Below are positions 27,167-34,775 of a stretch of DNA of 64,000 bases, piece after piece. The stretch is from contig JAGHIE010000002.1 of the NCBI GenBank assembly GCA_017887325.1, forward strand, positions 310,001 through 374,000. Reading direction: 5' to 3'. The stretch comes from Oscillospiraceae bacterium. Its GTDB lineage: Bacteria; Bacillota; Clostridia; Oscillospirales; Ruminococcaceae. The notes under the pieces were generated by a model, which did not search any database, had not been told where the DNA came from, and was given only the letters and a program-made list of their open reading frames with translations. Numbering within the stretch: position 1 is the first letter of the stretch; each line of letters opens with the position of its first letter. The translations under genes were made by a program, and so were the position numbers.

Positions 27167-27463
27167 TTAGTCTTCTTTTGCAATAATCATAGAACGCATT
27201 ACGCCATCTGTGATTTTGTAAACACGGTCAAGTTCAGCTGGGAATGAAGGAACACTTTTGAATGTGAACATTACATAGTAACCTTCGTGTTCGTAGTTAA
27301 TAGCGTATGCTAATCTACGTTTACCCCATTCGTCAACAGATTCTAAAGTAGCGTTTTCAGAAATCATAGCTGTAAATTTTTCAATTGTAGCTTTGATACC
27401 TTCTTCACCTAATTTAGTACTTAAAACAAGAATTGACTCATAGTTTTGTTCTAATTTTGCCAT
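27167..27463 (-). CDS. rpsF: Small ribosomal subunit protein bS6
   Basis: A 98-residue 30S protein. KYESILVLSTKL-like start (QNYESILVL), EWGKRRLAYAINYEHEGYYV and the SMIIAKED end are typical. It begins behind AAGGAGGTGCTAGTAA. It is the first gene of the operon, after a near-consensus promoter and a short foldable leader. Confidence 0.97.
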   Translation of the reverse strand: MAKLEQNYESILVLSTKLGEEGIKATIEKFTAMISENATLESVDEWGKRRLAYAINYEHEGYYVMFTFKSVPSFPAELDRVYKITDGVMRSMIIAKED

Positions 27464-27481
27464 TTACTAGCACCTCCTTCT

Positions 27482-27513
27482 GGACTCTGGCCCTATATCT
27501 CGTGTATAGGACA
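27482..27513 (-). promoter_or_regulatory. rpsF leader hairpin (possible S6:S18 autoregulatory site)
   Basis: The minus-strand leader contains CCTATA...TATAGG closing a small loop, extended by GTCC/GGGCC-like pairing, 20-50 bases before rpsF. Many bacterial rpsF leaders bind the S6:S18 complex for feedback. The location fits; the conserved apical element was not verified. Confidence 0.4.
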
Positions 27514-27527
27514 AGGATAACTATTAC

Positions 27528-27556
27528 AGTATACCAATTTAATTATATTTTGTCAA
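27528..27556 (-). promoter_or_regulatory. Promoter of rpsF-ssb-rpsR
   Basis: On the minus strand TTGACA (27551-27556), 17-base spacer, TATACT (27528-27533). It overlaps the end of the upstream RING-protein transcription unit by proximity only (27566 is that gene's stop). Confidence 0.8.
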
Positions 27557-27565
27557 CAATTAAAT

Positions 27566-28534
27566 CTATACAATTCCAAATACTAAAATCATTGATGCTA
27601 TTAGTGATATTGCTAAATAACCTATCAACAATATAGGTATTAACTTTTTACATATACTACCCTTTTGATTTAGTTTTTCTACATATTGTTCTCTTGATAA
27701 ATCTAATTTTTTTAACTTATTAATATTATTTCTACAATGTACTCTATATAATTTATTTGTTAATAATCCAGTTGCTAATACCAACACTAAATTTAAAATA
27801 CTACAAATATTAGCTACCATTATCATAGAATTACTAGTAAACACTTTAGCATAGTCTAAATCTGGTTGTACTTGTAATAATAAAGTTCCTAATCTAACAA
27901 ACCAAGATGGTAGTGACATCATTAAATTAATTATCAAAAGTATAGCACCCCATAAATACATTTTTCTATATAGGTAGTAGAATCCTCCAAAAATTGCTGA
28001 TGATAAATTAAATGATACAACTTTTTCACCTAAACTCATTTTTTTAAATTTTGGTATAAAATATGATGTATTTTGTCCTATATAAATCGCCCAATCTTTT
28101 ACTGGAATTTCATCTATCTCATCATCTGGATCTATACCACCAAAAGGATTATTATAAGGGTTGTATTCCATAAAATTAGGAGGTATATTGCTTTGTGTTT
28201 TCCATCCTGTATCATTATTAGATGTGTTTTTATCTTCTTCTGTATTATTTAAAATTGTTCCACATACCTCACAAAAAATACAACTAGGATCATTCAGTGT
28301 ACCACATCTGCTACATCTTCTGCTTTCCATATTTTGTGTATGTTCCTCATACTTTTGTTTAGGATTTTCCCAAGATTTTCCTTGCTCATGCAAATCTTGG
28401 TATACACATTTTCCTTCTTTAAGTATACATTCTCTATGATAAGGAGCTCCACAATCCGGACATATTGCTATTACTTCTCCATTATCTAATGGCTTTCCAC
28501 ATATAGGACAATCTATCCCTTTGTATTTGTCCAT
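27566..28534 (-). CDS. Prokaryotic RING-finger / zinc-ribbon membrane protein with DUF2628-type domain
   Basis: A 322-residue protein. Residues 1-55 hold a RING-like metal site (CPICGKPL, CPDCGAPYHRECI), and residues about 72-92 hold a zinc ribbon (RCSRCGTLNDPSC, FCEVCGTIL). An acidic/Asn-rich linker leads to YIPKF-like KMSLGEKVVSFNLSSAIFGGFYYLYRKMYLWG, the DUF2628 motif, and about three to four membrane helices. Such proteins are known in Firmicutes but unassigned; the RING-like part could bind proteins rather than ligate ubiquitin. It is monocistronic between divergent nth and the rpsF promoter. Confidence 0.8.
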   Translation of the reverse strand: MDKYKGIDCPICGKPLDNGEVIAICPDCGAPYHRECILKEGKCVYQDLHEQGKSWENPKQKYEEHTQNMESRRCSRCGTLNDPSCIFCEVCGTILNNTEEDKNTSNNDTGWKTQSNIPPNFMEYNPYNNPFGGIDPDDEIDEIPVKDWAIYIGQNTSYFIPKFKKMSLGEKVVSFNLSSAIFGGFYYLYRKMYLWGAILLIINLMMSLPSWFVRLGTLLLQVQPDLDYAKVFTSNSMIMVANICSILNLVLVLATGLLTNKLYRVHCRNNINKLKKLDLSREQYVEKLNQKGSICKKLIPILLIGYLAISLIASMILVFGIV

Positions 28535-28629
28535 AATAATTACCGCCTTTTTCTTTTTTAAATTAGTATATCATACCATTTATTAATATTCAAATCTATA
28601 ATAGTAAATTTTTTATTTATTCATATTTA

Positions 28630-28658
28630 TTGTTTTATTTAGACTTTAATGGTATAAT
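28630..28658 (+). promoter_or_regulatory. Promoter of nth
   Basis: TTGTTT (28630-28635), 17-base spacer, TATAAT (28653-28658), about 35 bases before the start. Confidence 0.55.
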
Positions 28659-28692
28659 AACTAAAATAAAATATATCAGAAAGGATATTAAT

Positions 28693-29328
28693 ATGCGAAA
28701 AAAAGAACGAGCTTTAATTGCTATAGAAGAACTTAAAAAATTATACCCAGAAGCTATTTGCTCTTTAACCTATAAACATCCATACGAACTATTAATAGCT
28801 GTAAGATTATCTGCTCAATGTACTGATGCTAGAGTTAATATTGTTACCGACGTACTATTTGATAAATATCGTTCATTAGATGATTTTGCAAATGCTAACT
28901 TAGAAGATGTTGAACAAATTGTTCGTCCTTGTGGGTTAGGTAAAACTAAAGCCAAAGATATAATAAGTTTATCTAAAGATTTAATAGAAAAATTTAATTA
29001 TACTGTACCTGATAATATGGAAGATCTTCTATCTTTATCCGGTGTTGGAAGAAAAACAGCCAATTTGATTTTAGGCGATATATATCATAAACCATCAATA
29101 GTCACTGATACTCACTGCATTAGAATTTGTGGTAAAATAGGTTTAACCGATGGGAGTAAAAATCCTCTATCTGTCGAAAATCAACTTAGAAAAATTTTAC
29201 CACCAGAAGAAAGTGGCGATTTTTGTCATAGACTTGTTTTATTTGGTAGAGAATATTGTGTTGCAAAAAGTCCTAAATGTGATATTTGTCCTTTAAAAAT
29301 CTCTTGTTGTAAAAACCCTGTTAAATAA
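28693..29328 (+). CDS. nth: Endonuclease III
   Basis: A 211-residue base-excision repair glycosylase/AP lyase for oxidised pyrimidines, the same length as E. coli Nth. The helix-hairpin-helix LSGVGRKTANLILG near residue 115 carries the catalytic Lys, VTDTHCIRI near 138 the catalytic Asp, and CVAKSPKCDICPLKISC gives the C-x6-C-x2-C-x5-C iron-sulfur site. The ATG at 28693 behind AGAAAGGA is preferred; the 21 upstream in-frame codons overlap the promoter. Confidence 0.96.
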   Translation: MRKKERALIAIEELKKLYPEAICSLTYKHPYELLIAVRLSAQCTDARVNIVTDVLFDKYRSLDDFANANLEDVEQIVRPCGLGKTKAKDIISLSKDLIEKFNYTVPDNMEDLLSLSGVGRKTANLILGDIYHKPSIVTDTHCIRICGKIGLTDGSKNPLSVENQLRKILPPEESGDFCHRLVLFGREYCVAKSPKCDICPLKISCCKNPVK

Positions 29329-29462
29329 ATAATTAGGTTATTTTTATCAAAAATAAACCTCAAAAATACTAAAAACAAAAAAGTATAAAAAATTAGTTTT
29401 CTTGTATATGATTATAAAAAACAACTTTATATATCTTAAAATACTATAAAAGGAGAATTTTT

Positions 29463-29657
29463 ATGACAGAAAAAAGAAAAACAACCACATCAACAGAAGT
29501 AAAACGCAGATACAACGAAAAGGTTTATTCAAGAATAAACTTCTCTGCTCCTAAAGAACTTGTTGAAGAATTTAAAAACAAATGTTCTGAATTAGGTGTA
29601 TCTCAAGCACAAGTTTTAAAAGATGCTATGAGTAGTTTTTTAGAAGAAAATAAGTAA
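29463..29657 (+). CDS. Small ribbon-helix-helix (Arc/CopG-like) DNA-binding protein
   Basis: A 64-residue protein with a basic N-terminus and the pattern [20 protein letters not shown], a beta strand then helix, followed by [19 protein letters not shown], typical of a ribbon-helix-helix dimer. It probably represses its own operon. AAAGGAGAA precedes the ATG. It is 13 bases before a DUF1653 gene. No toxin partner is evident, although such antitoxin-like proteins are often paired. Confidence 0.75.
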   Translation: MTEKRKTTTSTEVKRRYNEKVYSRINFSAPKELVEEFKNKCSELGVSQAQVLKDAMSSFLEENK

Positions 29658-29670
29658 AAAGGATAATGTT

Positions 29671-29898
29671 ATGAGAATAATAGAAACAGATAGAAAATAT
29701 AAACACTTCAAAGATAAATATTATAAAGTGCTTCATATAGCAAAACATTCAGAAACTGGTGAACTTTATGTTGTATATCAAGCATTATATGGCGATTACT
29801 CTATATATATTAGACCTTATGATATGTTTGCTTCAGAAGTTGATAGAAACAAATATCCTGATATTAAACAAAAATATAGATTTGAATTAGTAGACTAA
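29671..29898 (+). CDS. DUF1653 domain protein
   Basis: A 75-residue protein matching the DUF1653 pattern: [20 protein letters not shown], then [22 protein letters not shown] and a C-terminal FELV. The function of the family is unknown; the small beta fold resembles SH3-like binding modules. It is the second gene of a two-gene unit closed by a strong terminator. Confidence 0.85.
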   Translation: MRIIETDRKYKHFKDKYYKVLHIAKHSETGELYVVYQALYGDYSIYIRPYDMFASEVDRNKYPDIKQKYRFELVD

Positions 29899-29901
29899 AA
29901 T

Positions 29902-29950
29902 AAATGAAAAGTCACCTCTAATATATCTTATTAGAGATGACTTTTCATTT
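29902..29950 (+). terminator. Terminator after the DUF1653 gene
   Basis: Arms of about 20 bases (29902-29922 and 29930-29950; core GTCACCTCTAAT / ATTAGAGATGAC with one mismatch) form a long hairpin with an A-run before and T-rich end. Confidence 0.75.
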
Positions 29951-30334
29951 AATATGATATTTATATTGTGTCTATTTTTTGGTATGTTATTATATTTATT
30001 ATATCATAAATGCCATTTTAATTTGCCAGTTCTTAACTCGAATTAGTCTAATTTTATTATTTTTAAAGATATGTTGCATATTTAAATCATTTGTATTATC
30101 ATATAGTTAATATATTAATAATTATTATATTAAAGAAAACCAAAAAATTACTTACTAGCAGAATAAAACCTAAAATAGTTAGATTACACACAAAAATATT
30201 TAATAAAATCATTGTGTATAAATAATTTTACTATTCAATGGTACCCTAGCTAGTTAGTTAAACTAATGAAGAAACAGACATTTTTACTCTAACATATATA
30301 TTATATTTAAATAGAAAGAAAAAGATCCCTCTAA
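29951..30334. other. AT-rich non-coding stretch in the mobile-element scar
   Basis: No open frame of note, RNA gene or clear repeat. It precedes a LexA-like C-terminal remnant and probably holds decayed coding sequence of the same element. Confidence 0.5.
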
Positions 30335-30511
30335 GTTGTACTTATAGATTATAAATCTACTCTCAAAAGATTTTACTACGACAAAGAAGCTAATATTGTT
30401 AAATTAGTAGCTAAAAATCTTGCTTATAAAACTATGGTATATAGTGGGGACCAATTAAATGAAATACGCATCCTTGGTAAAGCTGTTGCTTTTCAAAGTG
30501 ATGTTGTATAA
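30335..30511 (+). pseudogene. Remnant of a LexA/S24-type repressor, C-terminal fragment
   Basis: Fifty-eight in-frame codons with no start. They read VVLIDYKSTLKRFYYDKEAN, then a segment like LexA's substrate-strand region (VKLVAKNLAYKTMVYSGDQL), ending ILGKAVAFQSDVV before TAA. LexA and phage repressors have ...VDDEATLKRFY...ILGKVVGV at this place, with the catalytic Lys in the first motif; the catalytic Lys may correspond to the K of TLKRF. An in-frame stop (TAA) immediately upstream and no N-terminal HTH show it is broken. It is likely a phage or integrative-element repressor leftover. Confidence 0.7.
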
Positions 30512-30542
30512 TAAATTTATTTTTTTAAAGGAGAAATGGAAA

Positions 30543-31499
30543 ATGTATTGCAAAAATTGTGGCGAAAAAATCAATAGTAGGTTCTGCAGTAAATGTGGAA
30601 CAGATAATGGAGAGTTTTCAAATCAAACTAACGAACCAAAATCAAATTGGAACACTATATCAAGTGAAAACAAAATTAACGAAAATAATGTTTCATCTAC
30701 TCCAGACATAACCAGTAAGCCTAAAAAACCAGTTTATAAAAAATGGTGGTTCTGGGTAATTATCGCTGTTTTAATTATTGGCGTTGGTGCAAATTTAGGT
30801 GAAAGTAAAGAAAATTCAAATAATGATAAACCTTCTACTTCACAAAGTAGTGATGCTTCAAAAGATGAGAATAATGCTCAAAAAGATGAAGCTAAACAAG
30901 AAGAAAGCAAAAAAGAAGAACCAAAAGAAGATTTATCTGCAGTTGCTAAAGAATATACTTTAACTGCTGGTAACTATACAGCTGGAGTTGATATACCAAG
31001 TGGTGTATGTGATGTTGTAGCTGTTTCAGGTACTGGTAATCTTATATCTTCAAATGTTTACAATGGTGGTGTAAACGAAATGTTTGGTATAGATGATGGA
31101 ACTGGTATGTATAACGCTTCATTTAATGGATTAAAATTACCTAAAAATACAACTATATATACAAATGGTGACTTAGTTATTAAATTAACATTTAAAGAAG
31201 TTACTTCTAATTTCAAGGGTCGTACATACGACGAAAATGCAGCTGTTGAATTAAGTGCTGGTAATTATGTAGCAGGTACAGATTTCCCTGCTGGTGCTTA
31301 CAAAATAGTGGCAGTTTCAGGTACTGGTAATATTAGTTCTTCAAATTTATATCAAGGTGGAGTTAATGAAGTTTTTGGAATTGATGATGGTTATGGTTTC
31401 TACAATAATCAATTTTTAAATGTTGAATTACCAAAAGATACTGAATTTTCAGTTAGTGGTAGTGTTGTTGTAAAATTAATTCCAGCAAAAAATAATTAA
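30543..31499 (+). CDS. Zinc-ribbon, single-pass membrane protein with two tandem beta domains
   Basis: A 318-residue protein. Residues 1-22 are a zinc ribbon (YCKNCGEKINSRFCSKCGTD). A linker precedes one membrane helix (KWWFWVIIAVLIIGVGANL, about 75-95). A Lys/Glu/Ser-rich spacer leads to two copies of an about 80-residue beta domain (TAGNYTAGVDIPSGVCDVVA... and SAGNYVAGTDFPAGAYKIVA..., both with GTGN, GGVNE, FGIDDG and LPK). The repeats likely face outside. The ATG at 30543 follows AGGAG at nine bases. It is inside the mobile-element scar but looks intact. The function is unknown. Confidence 0.8.
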   Translation: MYCKNCGEKINSRFCSKCGTDNGEFSNQTNEPKSNWNTISSENKINENNVSSTPDITSKPKKPVYKKWWFWVIIAVLIIGVGANLGESKENSNNDKPSTSQSSDASKDENNAQKDEAKQEESKKEEPKEDLSAVAKEYTLTAGNYTAGVDIPSGVCDVVAVSGTGNLISSNVYNGGVNEMFGIDDGTGMYNASFNGLKLPKNTTIYTNGDLVIKLTFKEVTSNFKGRTYDENAAVELSAGNYVAGTDFPAGAYKIVAVSGTGNISSSNLYQGGVNEVFGIDDGYGFYNNQFLNVELPKDTEFSVSGSVVVKLIPAKNN

Positions 31500-31540
31500 T
31501 AAATAAACACACTAATAACCCAAATGACACAACAAAACAA

Positions 31541-31570
31541 GCCCAGTAGAAATACTGGGCATTAATTTTA
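31541..31570 (+). terminator. Terminator after the zinc-ribbon gene
   Basis: GCCCAGTA (31541-31548), GAAA loop, TACTGGGC (31553-31560), then ATTAATTTTA. The T-run is weak. Confidence 0.6.
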
Positions 31571-31590
31571 CAGAAAGGAGTATATTTATT

Positions 31591-32019
31591 AGATTAGCAA
31601 ATGGATTTGGTAGTGTCCACAAGCACGAAAAAGCTAAACAAGAATATATTACAATAGGCTATTTTGCTACTAAACAAGAAGCTATGGATGCATTAGGTTA
31701 TTATAATACAACTAAATATGTTATCAGTGATATAAAATTCTCTGAGTTGTATGATAGATGGAGTGAAGAACATTTTCAAAATATTGTTCCCTCAGCTGTT
31801 AGAACTTGGAAAAGTGATTATAATCACTCTACCCCACTACACAATATGAAAATGTCAGATATATGGAACAACCTACAATTTCCTTTTGTTGATATGGTGC
31901 TTATAGGAATATATACAGGATTTAGACCACAAGAACTTGCTATATTAGAACTTGATAATGTAGACTTAGATAACCAAACTATAAAAGGTGGTATAAAGAC
32001 AAAAGAAAAAAGCCGATAA
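31591..32019 (+). pseudogene. Tyrosine-integrase remnant, truncated and internally deleted
   Basis: From 31591 the frame reads RLANGFGSVHKHEKAKQEYI, then TIGYFATKQEAMDAL, the arm-binding domain of Tn916/ICE-type integrases, and FSELYDRWSEEHF, the core-binding domain. It then jumps to an early catalytic-domain segment (MVLIGIYTGFRPQELAILEL, holding the first Arg) and stops. The His-x-x-Arg and catalytic Tyr are missing, the core-binding domain is shortened and there is no ATG at the 5' end despite AAGGAG at 31575-31580. It is thus a non-functional integrase and marks the end of a decayed element. Confidence 0.8.
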
Positions 32020-32036
32020 ACTCAGTGTTTATCGGC
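32003..32036 (-). terminator. Terminator of the GGGtGRT operon
   Basis: GCCGATAAAC (32012-32021) and GTTTATCGGC (32027-32036) pair; on the minus strand the stem is followed by TTTTTTCTTTT. The integrase remnant's stop codon lies inside it. Confidence 0.85.
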
Positions 32037-32063
32037 AATTTTCGTTATATAATAATATTAAAA

Positions 32064-33065
32064 TTATTTTTTCATAGCTTCTTCTACAGCAACTGCACAA
32101 GCAACAGTAGCACCAACCATTGGGTTGTTACCCATACCGATTAAGCCCATCATTTCTACGTGAGCAGGTACAGATGAAGAACCAGCAAATTGTGCGTCTG
32201 AGTGCATGCGACCCATAGTATCTGTCATACCATAAGAAGCAGGACCAGCAGCCATGTTATCTGGGTGTAATGTACGACCTGTACCACCACCAGAAGCAAC
32301 TGAGAAGTATTTTTTACCTTGTTCGATACATTCTTTTTTATATGTTCCAGCAACTGGGTGTTGGAAACGAGTTGGGTTTGTAGAGTTACCTGTGATAGAA
32401 ACGTCTACACCTTCTTTGTGCATGATAGCAACGCCTTCTGTTACATCATTAGCACCGTAGCAGTTAACTTTAGATCTTAAACCGTCAGAGTAAGATTTTC
32501 TGAAAACTTCTTTTACTTCGCCTGTTGCATAATCCATTTCTGTTTCAACGTATGTGAAACCATTGATTCTAGAAATGATTTGTGCAGCATCTTTACCTAA
32601 ACCATTTAAGATAACTCTTAAAGGTTTTTTTCTAACTTTGTTAGCTTTTTCAGCGATACCGATAGCACCTTCAGCAGCAGCGAATGATTCGTGACCTGCT
32701 AAGAAAGCAAAACATTCTGTTTCTTCTTCTAATAACATTTTACCTAAGTTACCATGGCCTAAACCAACTTTTCTTTGGTCAGCAACAGAACCAGGAATAC
32801 AGAAAGCTTGTAAACCTTCACCGATTGCAGCAGCAGCATCAGCAGCTCTTGTACAACCTTTTTTGATTGCGATAGCAACACCTACAACATATGCCCAACA
32901 AGCATTTTCAAAGCAAATTGGTTGAATTGCTTTTACTTGGTTGTAAATATCTAAACCAGCATCTTTTGTGATTTTTTCAGCTTCTTCGATAGAAGCAATA
33001 CCATAACTATTTAAAACAGAAGTAATTTTATCAATTCTTCTTTCATAAGATTCAAATAAAGCCAT
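32064..33065 (-). CDS. GGGtGRT protein
   Basis: A 333-residue soluble protein named for its motif, here VASGGGTGRTLHPDNMAAG near residue 255. Other conserved stretches are IKKGCTRAADAAAAIGEGLQ near 70, GLGHGNLGKMLLEEETECFAF near 105, and HVEMMGLIGMGNNPMVGA near the end. The family is widespread in anaerobic gut bacteria, nearly always with the NifU-like gene found here 19 bases upstream. A role in iron-sulfur or redox metabolism has been proposed; the reaction is unknown to me. Codon use is biased towards C-ending codons and the ribosome site is strong (GAGGAGGT), suggesting high expression. Confidence 0.9.
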   Translation of the reverse strand: MALFESYERRIDKITSVLNSYGIASIEEAEKITKDAGLDIYNQVKAIQPICFENACWAYVVGVAIAIKKGCTRAADAAAAIGEGLQAFCIPGSVADQRKVGLGHGNLGKMLLEEETECFAFLAGHESFAAAEGAIGIAEKANKVRKKPLRVILNGLGKDAAQIISRINGFTYVETEMDYATGEVKEVFRKSYSDGLRSKVNCYGANDVTEGVAIMHKEGVDVSITGNSTNPTRFQHPVAGTYKKECIEQGKKYFSVASGGGTGRTLHPDNMAAGPASYGMTDTMGRMHSDAQFAGSSSVPAHVEMMGLIGMGNNPMVGATVACAVAVEEAMKK

Positions 33066-33084
33066 TATACTAGTACCTCCTCAA

Positions 33085-33777
33085 TTATTTTTCACGTGGG
33101 TCAATGATTTTAGCAGCATCTGCTACACGACCATATTGACCTTTAGCTTTTTCTAAAGCTGTGTTTGCATCGTCACCTTTTTTGATGAAGTCCATCATTT
33201 TACCAAAGTTTACAAATTGGTAACCAATGATTTCGTTGTCTTCATCTAATGCGATACCTGTTACATAACCTTCAGCCATTTCTAAGTAACGAGGACCTTT
33301 TTTAAGTGTACCATACATTGTACCTACTTGAGAACGTAAACCTTTACCTAAGTCTTCTAGACCAGCACCGATTGGTAAACCGTCTTCAGAGAAAGCACTT
33401 TGTGTTCTACCGTATACGATTTGTAAGAATAATTCTCTCATAGCTGTGTTGATAGCATCACAAACTAAGTCTGTGTTTAATGCTTCTAAAATTGTTCTGC
33501 CTGGTAAAATTTCAGATGCCATAGCAGCTGAGTGAGTCATACCTGAACAACCAACTGTTTCAACTAATGCTTCTTGAATAATACCTTCTTTAACGTTTAA
33601 TGTTAATTTACATGTACCTTGTTGAGGTGCACACCATCCAACACCGTGTGTTAAACCAGAAATATCTGTAATTTGTTTTGCTTTAACCCATTTTGCTTCT
33701 TCTGGGATTGGTGCAGCGCCATGATTAACGCCTTGTGCAACTGGACACATTGCTTCTACTTCATGTGAATAAATCAT
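33085..33777 (-). CDS. NifU-like iron-sulfur scaffold protein, partner of GGGtGRT
   Basis: A 230-residue protein related to IscU/NifU scaffolds. Cysteines at expected cluster positions occur in VGWCAPQQGTCKL (about 48-57), ETVGCSGMTHSA (about 73) and NTDLVCDAINTAM (about 102). The C-terminal part (LEDLGKGLRSQVGTMYGTL onward) is extra compared with IscU. It begins behind AAAGGAG and heads the two-gene operon. A possible Rex box precedes it, implying control by NADH/NAD+ ratio. Cluster transfer to GGGtGRT is inferred from pairing only. Confidence 0.8.
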   Translation of the reverse strand: MIYSHEVEAMCPVAQGVNHGAAPIPEEAKWVKAKQITDISGLTHGVGWCAPQQGTCKLTLNVKEGIIQEALVETVGCSGMTHSAAMASEILPGRTILEALNTDLVCDAINTAMRELFLQIVYGRTQSAFSEDGLPIGAGLEDLGKGLRSQVGTMYGTLKKGPRYLEMAEGYVTGIALDEDNEIIGYQFVNFGKMMDFIKKGDDANTALEKAKGQYGRVADAAKIIDPREK

Positions 33778-33802
33778 TTGAATACTCCTTTCGGTTTTAA
33801 TG

Positions 33803-33848
33803 TGTTAACTTTTTAACATTAACACAAACAACGCTTTATCATTGACAA
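33803..33848 (-). promoter_or_regulatory. Possible Rex operator and promoter of the GGGtGRT operon
   Basis: TGTTAA-CTTT-TTAACA (33803-33818) matches the inner 16 positions of the Rex consensus TTGTTAAnnnnTTAACAA. A further inverted repeat TGTGTTAA/TTAACACA (33801-33826) overlaps it. A -35-like TTGTCA (minus strand, 33843-33848) lies so that the -10 would fall at about 33819-33824 (TGTTAA, weak), placing the operator over the transcription start. Confidence 0.5.
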
Positions 33849-33919
33849 AAAAACTTGTTTTCTGTTTTATGTCTCTCATTATTATACTTGTTTTTTGTTA
33901 TTTTATCAAGTATTATTTT

Positions 33920-33953
33920 ATTAAAAAATGGGATACAAAACTGTATCCCATTA
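33920..33953 (-). terminator. Terminator after the 47-residue peptide gene
   Basis: AATGGGATAC (33928-33937) and GTATCCCATT (33944-33953) pair with a six-base loop; the minus strand continues into TTTTTTAAT. Confidence 0.8.
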
Positions 33954-33965
33954 AAATATCAACTT

Positions 33966-34109
33966 TTATTCTTCATCTAATGATATTTTTATATATTTTT
34001 TACCATACAAACTATTTATATAATAGAATATTTCTAGTGAAGATTTTACTAATACTAATAATAGTGTTATAACACTTAAAACTTTGAGAAATTTTTTAAA
34101 TCCACTCAT
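33966..34109 (-). CDS. Small single-pass membrane protein, 47 residues
   Basis: An ATG at 34109 behind GGAGAT (about seven-base spacing) opens 47 codons: a basic start (MSGFKKFLKVL), one hydrophobic helix (VITLLLVLVKSS), then a charged tail ending ISLDEE. A clean intrinsic terminator follows within 15 bases, making a complete mini-gene in an otherwise empty gap. I do not recognise the family; small clostridial membrane proteins with one helix and an acidic tail look similar. Confidence 0.65.
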   Translation of the reverse strand: MSGFKKFLKVLSVITLLLVLVKSSLEIFYYINSLYGKKYIKISLDEE

Positions 34110-34238
34110 AAACTCAATCTCCTTTTTAATAATTACTACTATATAACTATTGTATCAGTATTTTTGAAAAAAACAATACAAATATTATTAATATTTTATC
34201 ACAACCTACAAAACATATTTGCATTGTTTTAAGGTTGT

Positions 34239-34775
34239 TTAATTAATAAATATTTTTTTATATAAATTATTTTTATTTAATGTAATCATTAATAATAAGC
34301 CTAATGTATAACATACAACAAGTTCTCCTATAAAAACACTTGTAGCATTTACTATAAAAGCTTTTGTAAATACATCATTTCCATTAAATAAAACAGTTAA
34401 CTCTGCTCCTACTATTAAAGCGTTTAATAGTACTGGTGGAAGTGGTACAAAAACATATTTTATCCAATTTTTACCACTTTTACCTATGTAATAAGAAATA
34501 ATAGATGCTATTAATGTAGCAGATGACCCTACTATTGCATCTATGTACCCTGTTGGATTTAGTCCCATTAATGCTCCTATCAAATTTGATAAAATACATC
34601 CCAATGTTAAACCCGGTATTGCTAGTGGTGTAAACATTGGTAAGACTGTTAGCATTTCGCTAACCCTAAATTGTACCGGACCATAAGCAATCGGAGATAT
34701 TGCCAATGTTATAACTGCATACAATGCACCTATCATGGCAATGTTAACCATTTTCTTGGTTTTGTTGTTTTTCAT
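34239..34775 (-). CDS. queT: QueT-family transporter, ECF substrate-binding component
   Basis: A 178-residue protein with about five to six membrane helices. QueT signatures are AISPIAYGPVQFRVSEMLTVLP near residue 25, PLAIPGLTLGCILSNLIG near 50, and NPTGYIDAIVGSSATL near 73. It is the S component that captures a queuosine precursor (preQ0, preQ1 or queuine) for a shared ECF energising module encoded elsewhere. AGAAGG precedes the ATG. A foldable leader behind a strong promoter suggests preQ1-type riboswitch control. Confidence 0.88.
   Translation of the reverse strand: MKNNKTKKMVNIAMIGALYAVITLAISPIAYGPVQFRVSEMLTVLPMFTPLAIPGLTLGCILSNLIGALMGLNPTGYIDAIVGSSATLIASIISYYIGKSGKNWIKYVFVPLPPVLLNALIVGAELTVLFNGNDVFTKAFIVNATSVFIGELVVCYTLGLLLMITLNKNNLYKKIFIN

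Noticed and set aside
29330..29385. Terminator after nth (AGGTTATTTTT / AAAAATAAACCT)
   Set aside because: Stem is AT-rich with a bulge and no T-run follows; could be weak but is not supported.
29463..29898. Type II toxin-antitoxin reading of the RHH and DUF1653 pair
   Set aside because: DUF1653 is a widespread single-gene domain with no toxin features; the pairing alone is not enough.
33842..34072. A 76-codon plus-strand hydrophobic frame
   Set aside because: It is the complement of the 47-residue peptide gene and its terminator, lacks a ribosome site, and its composition is just translated T-rich DNA.
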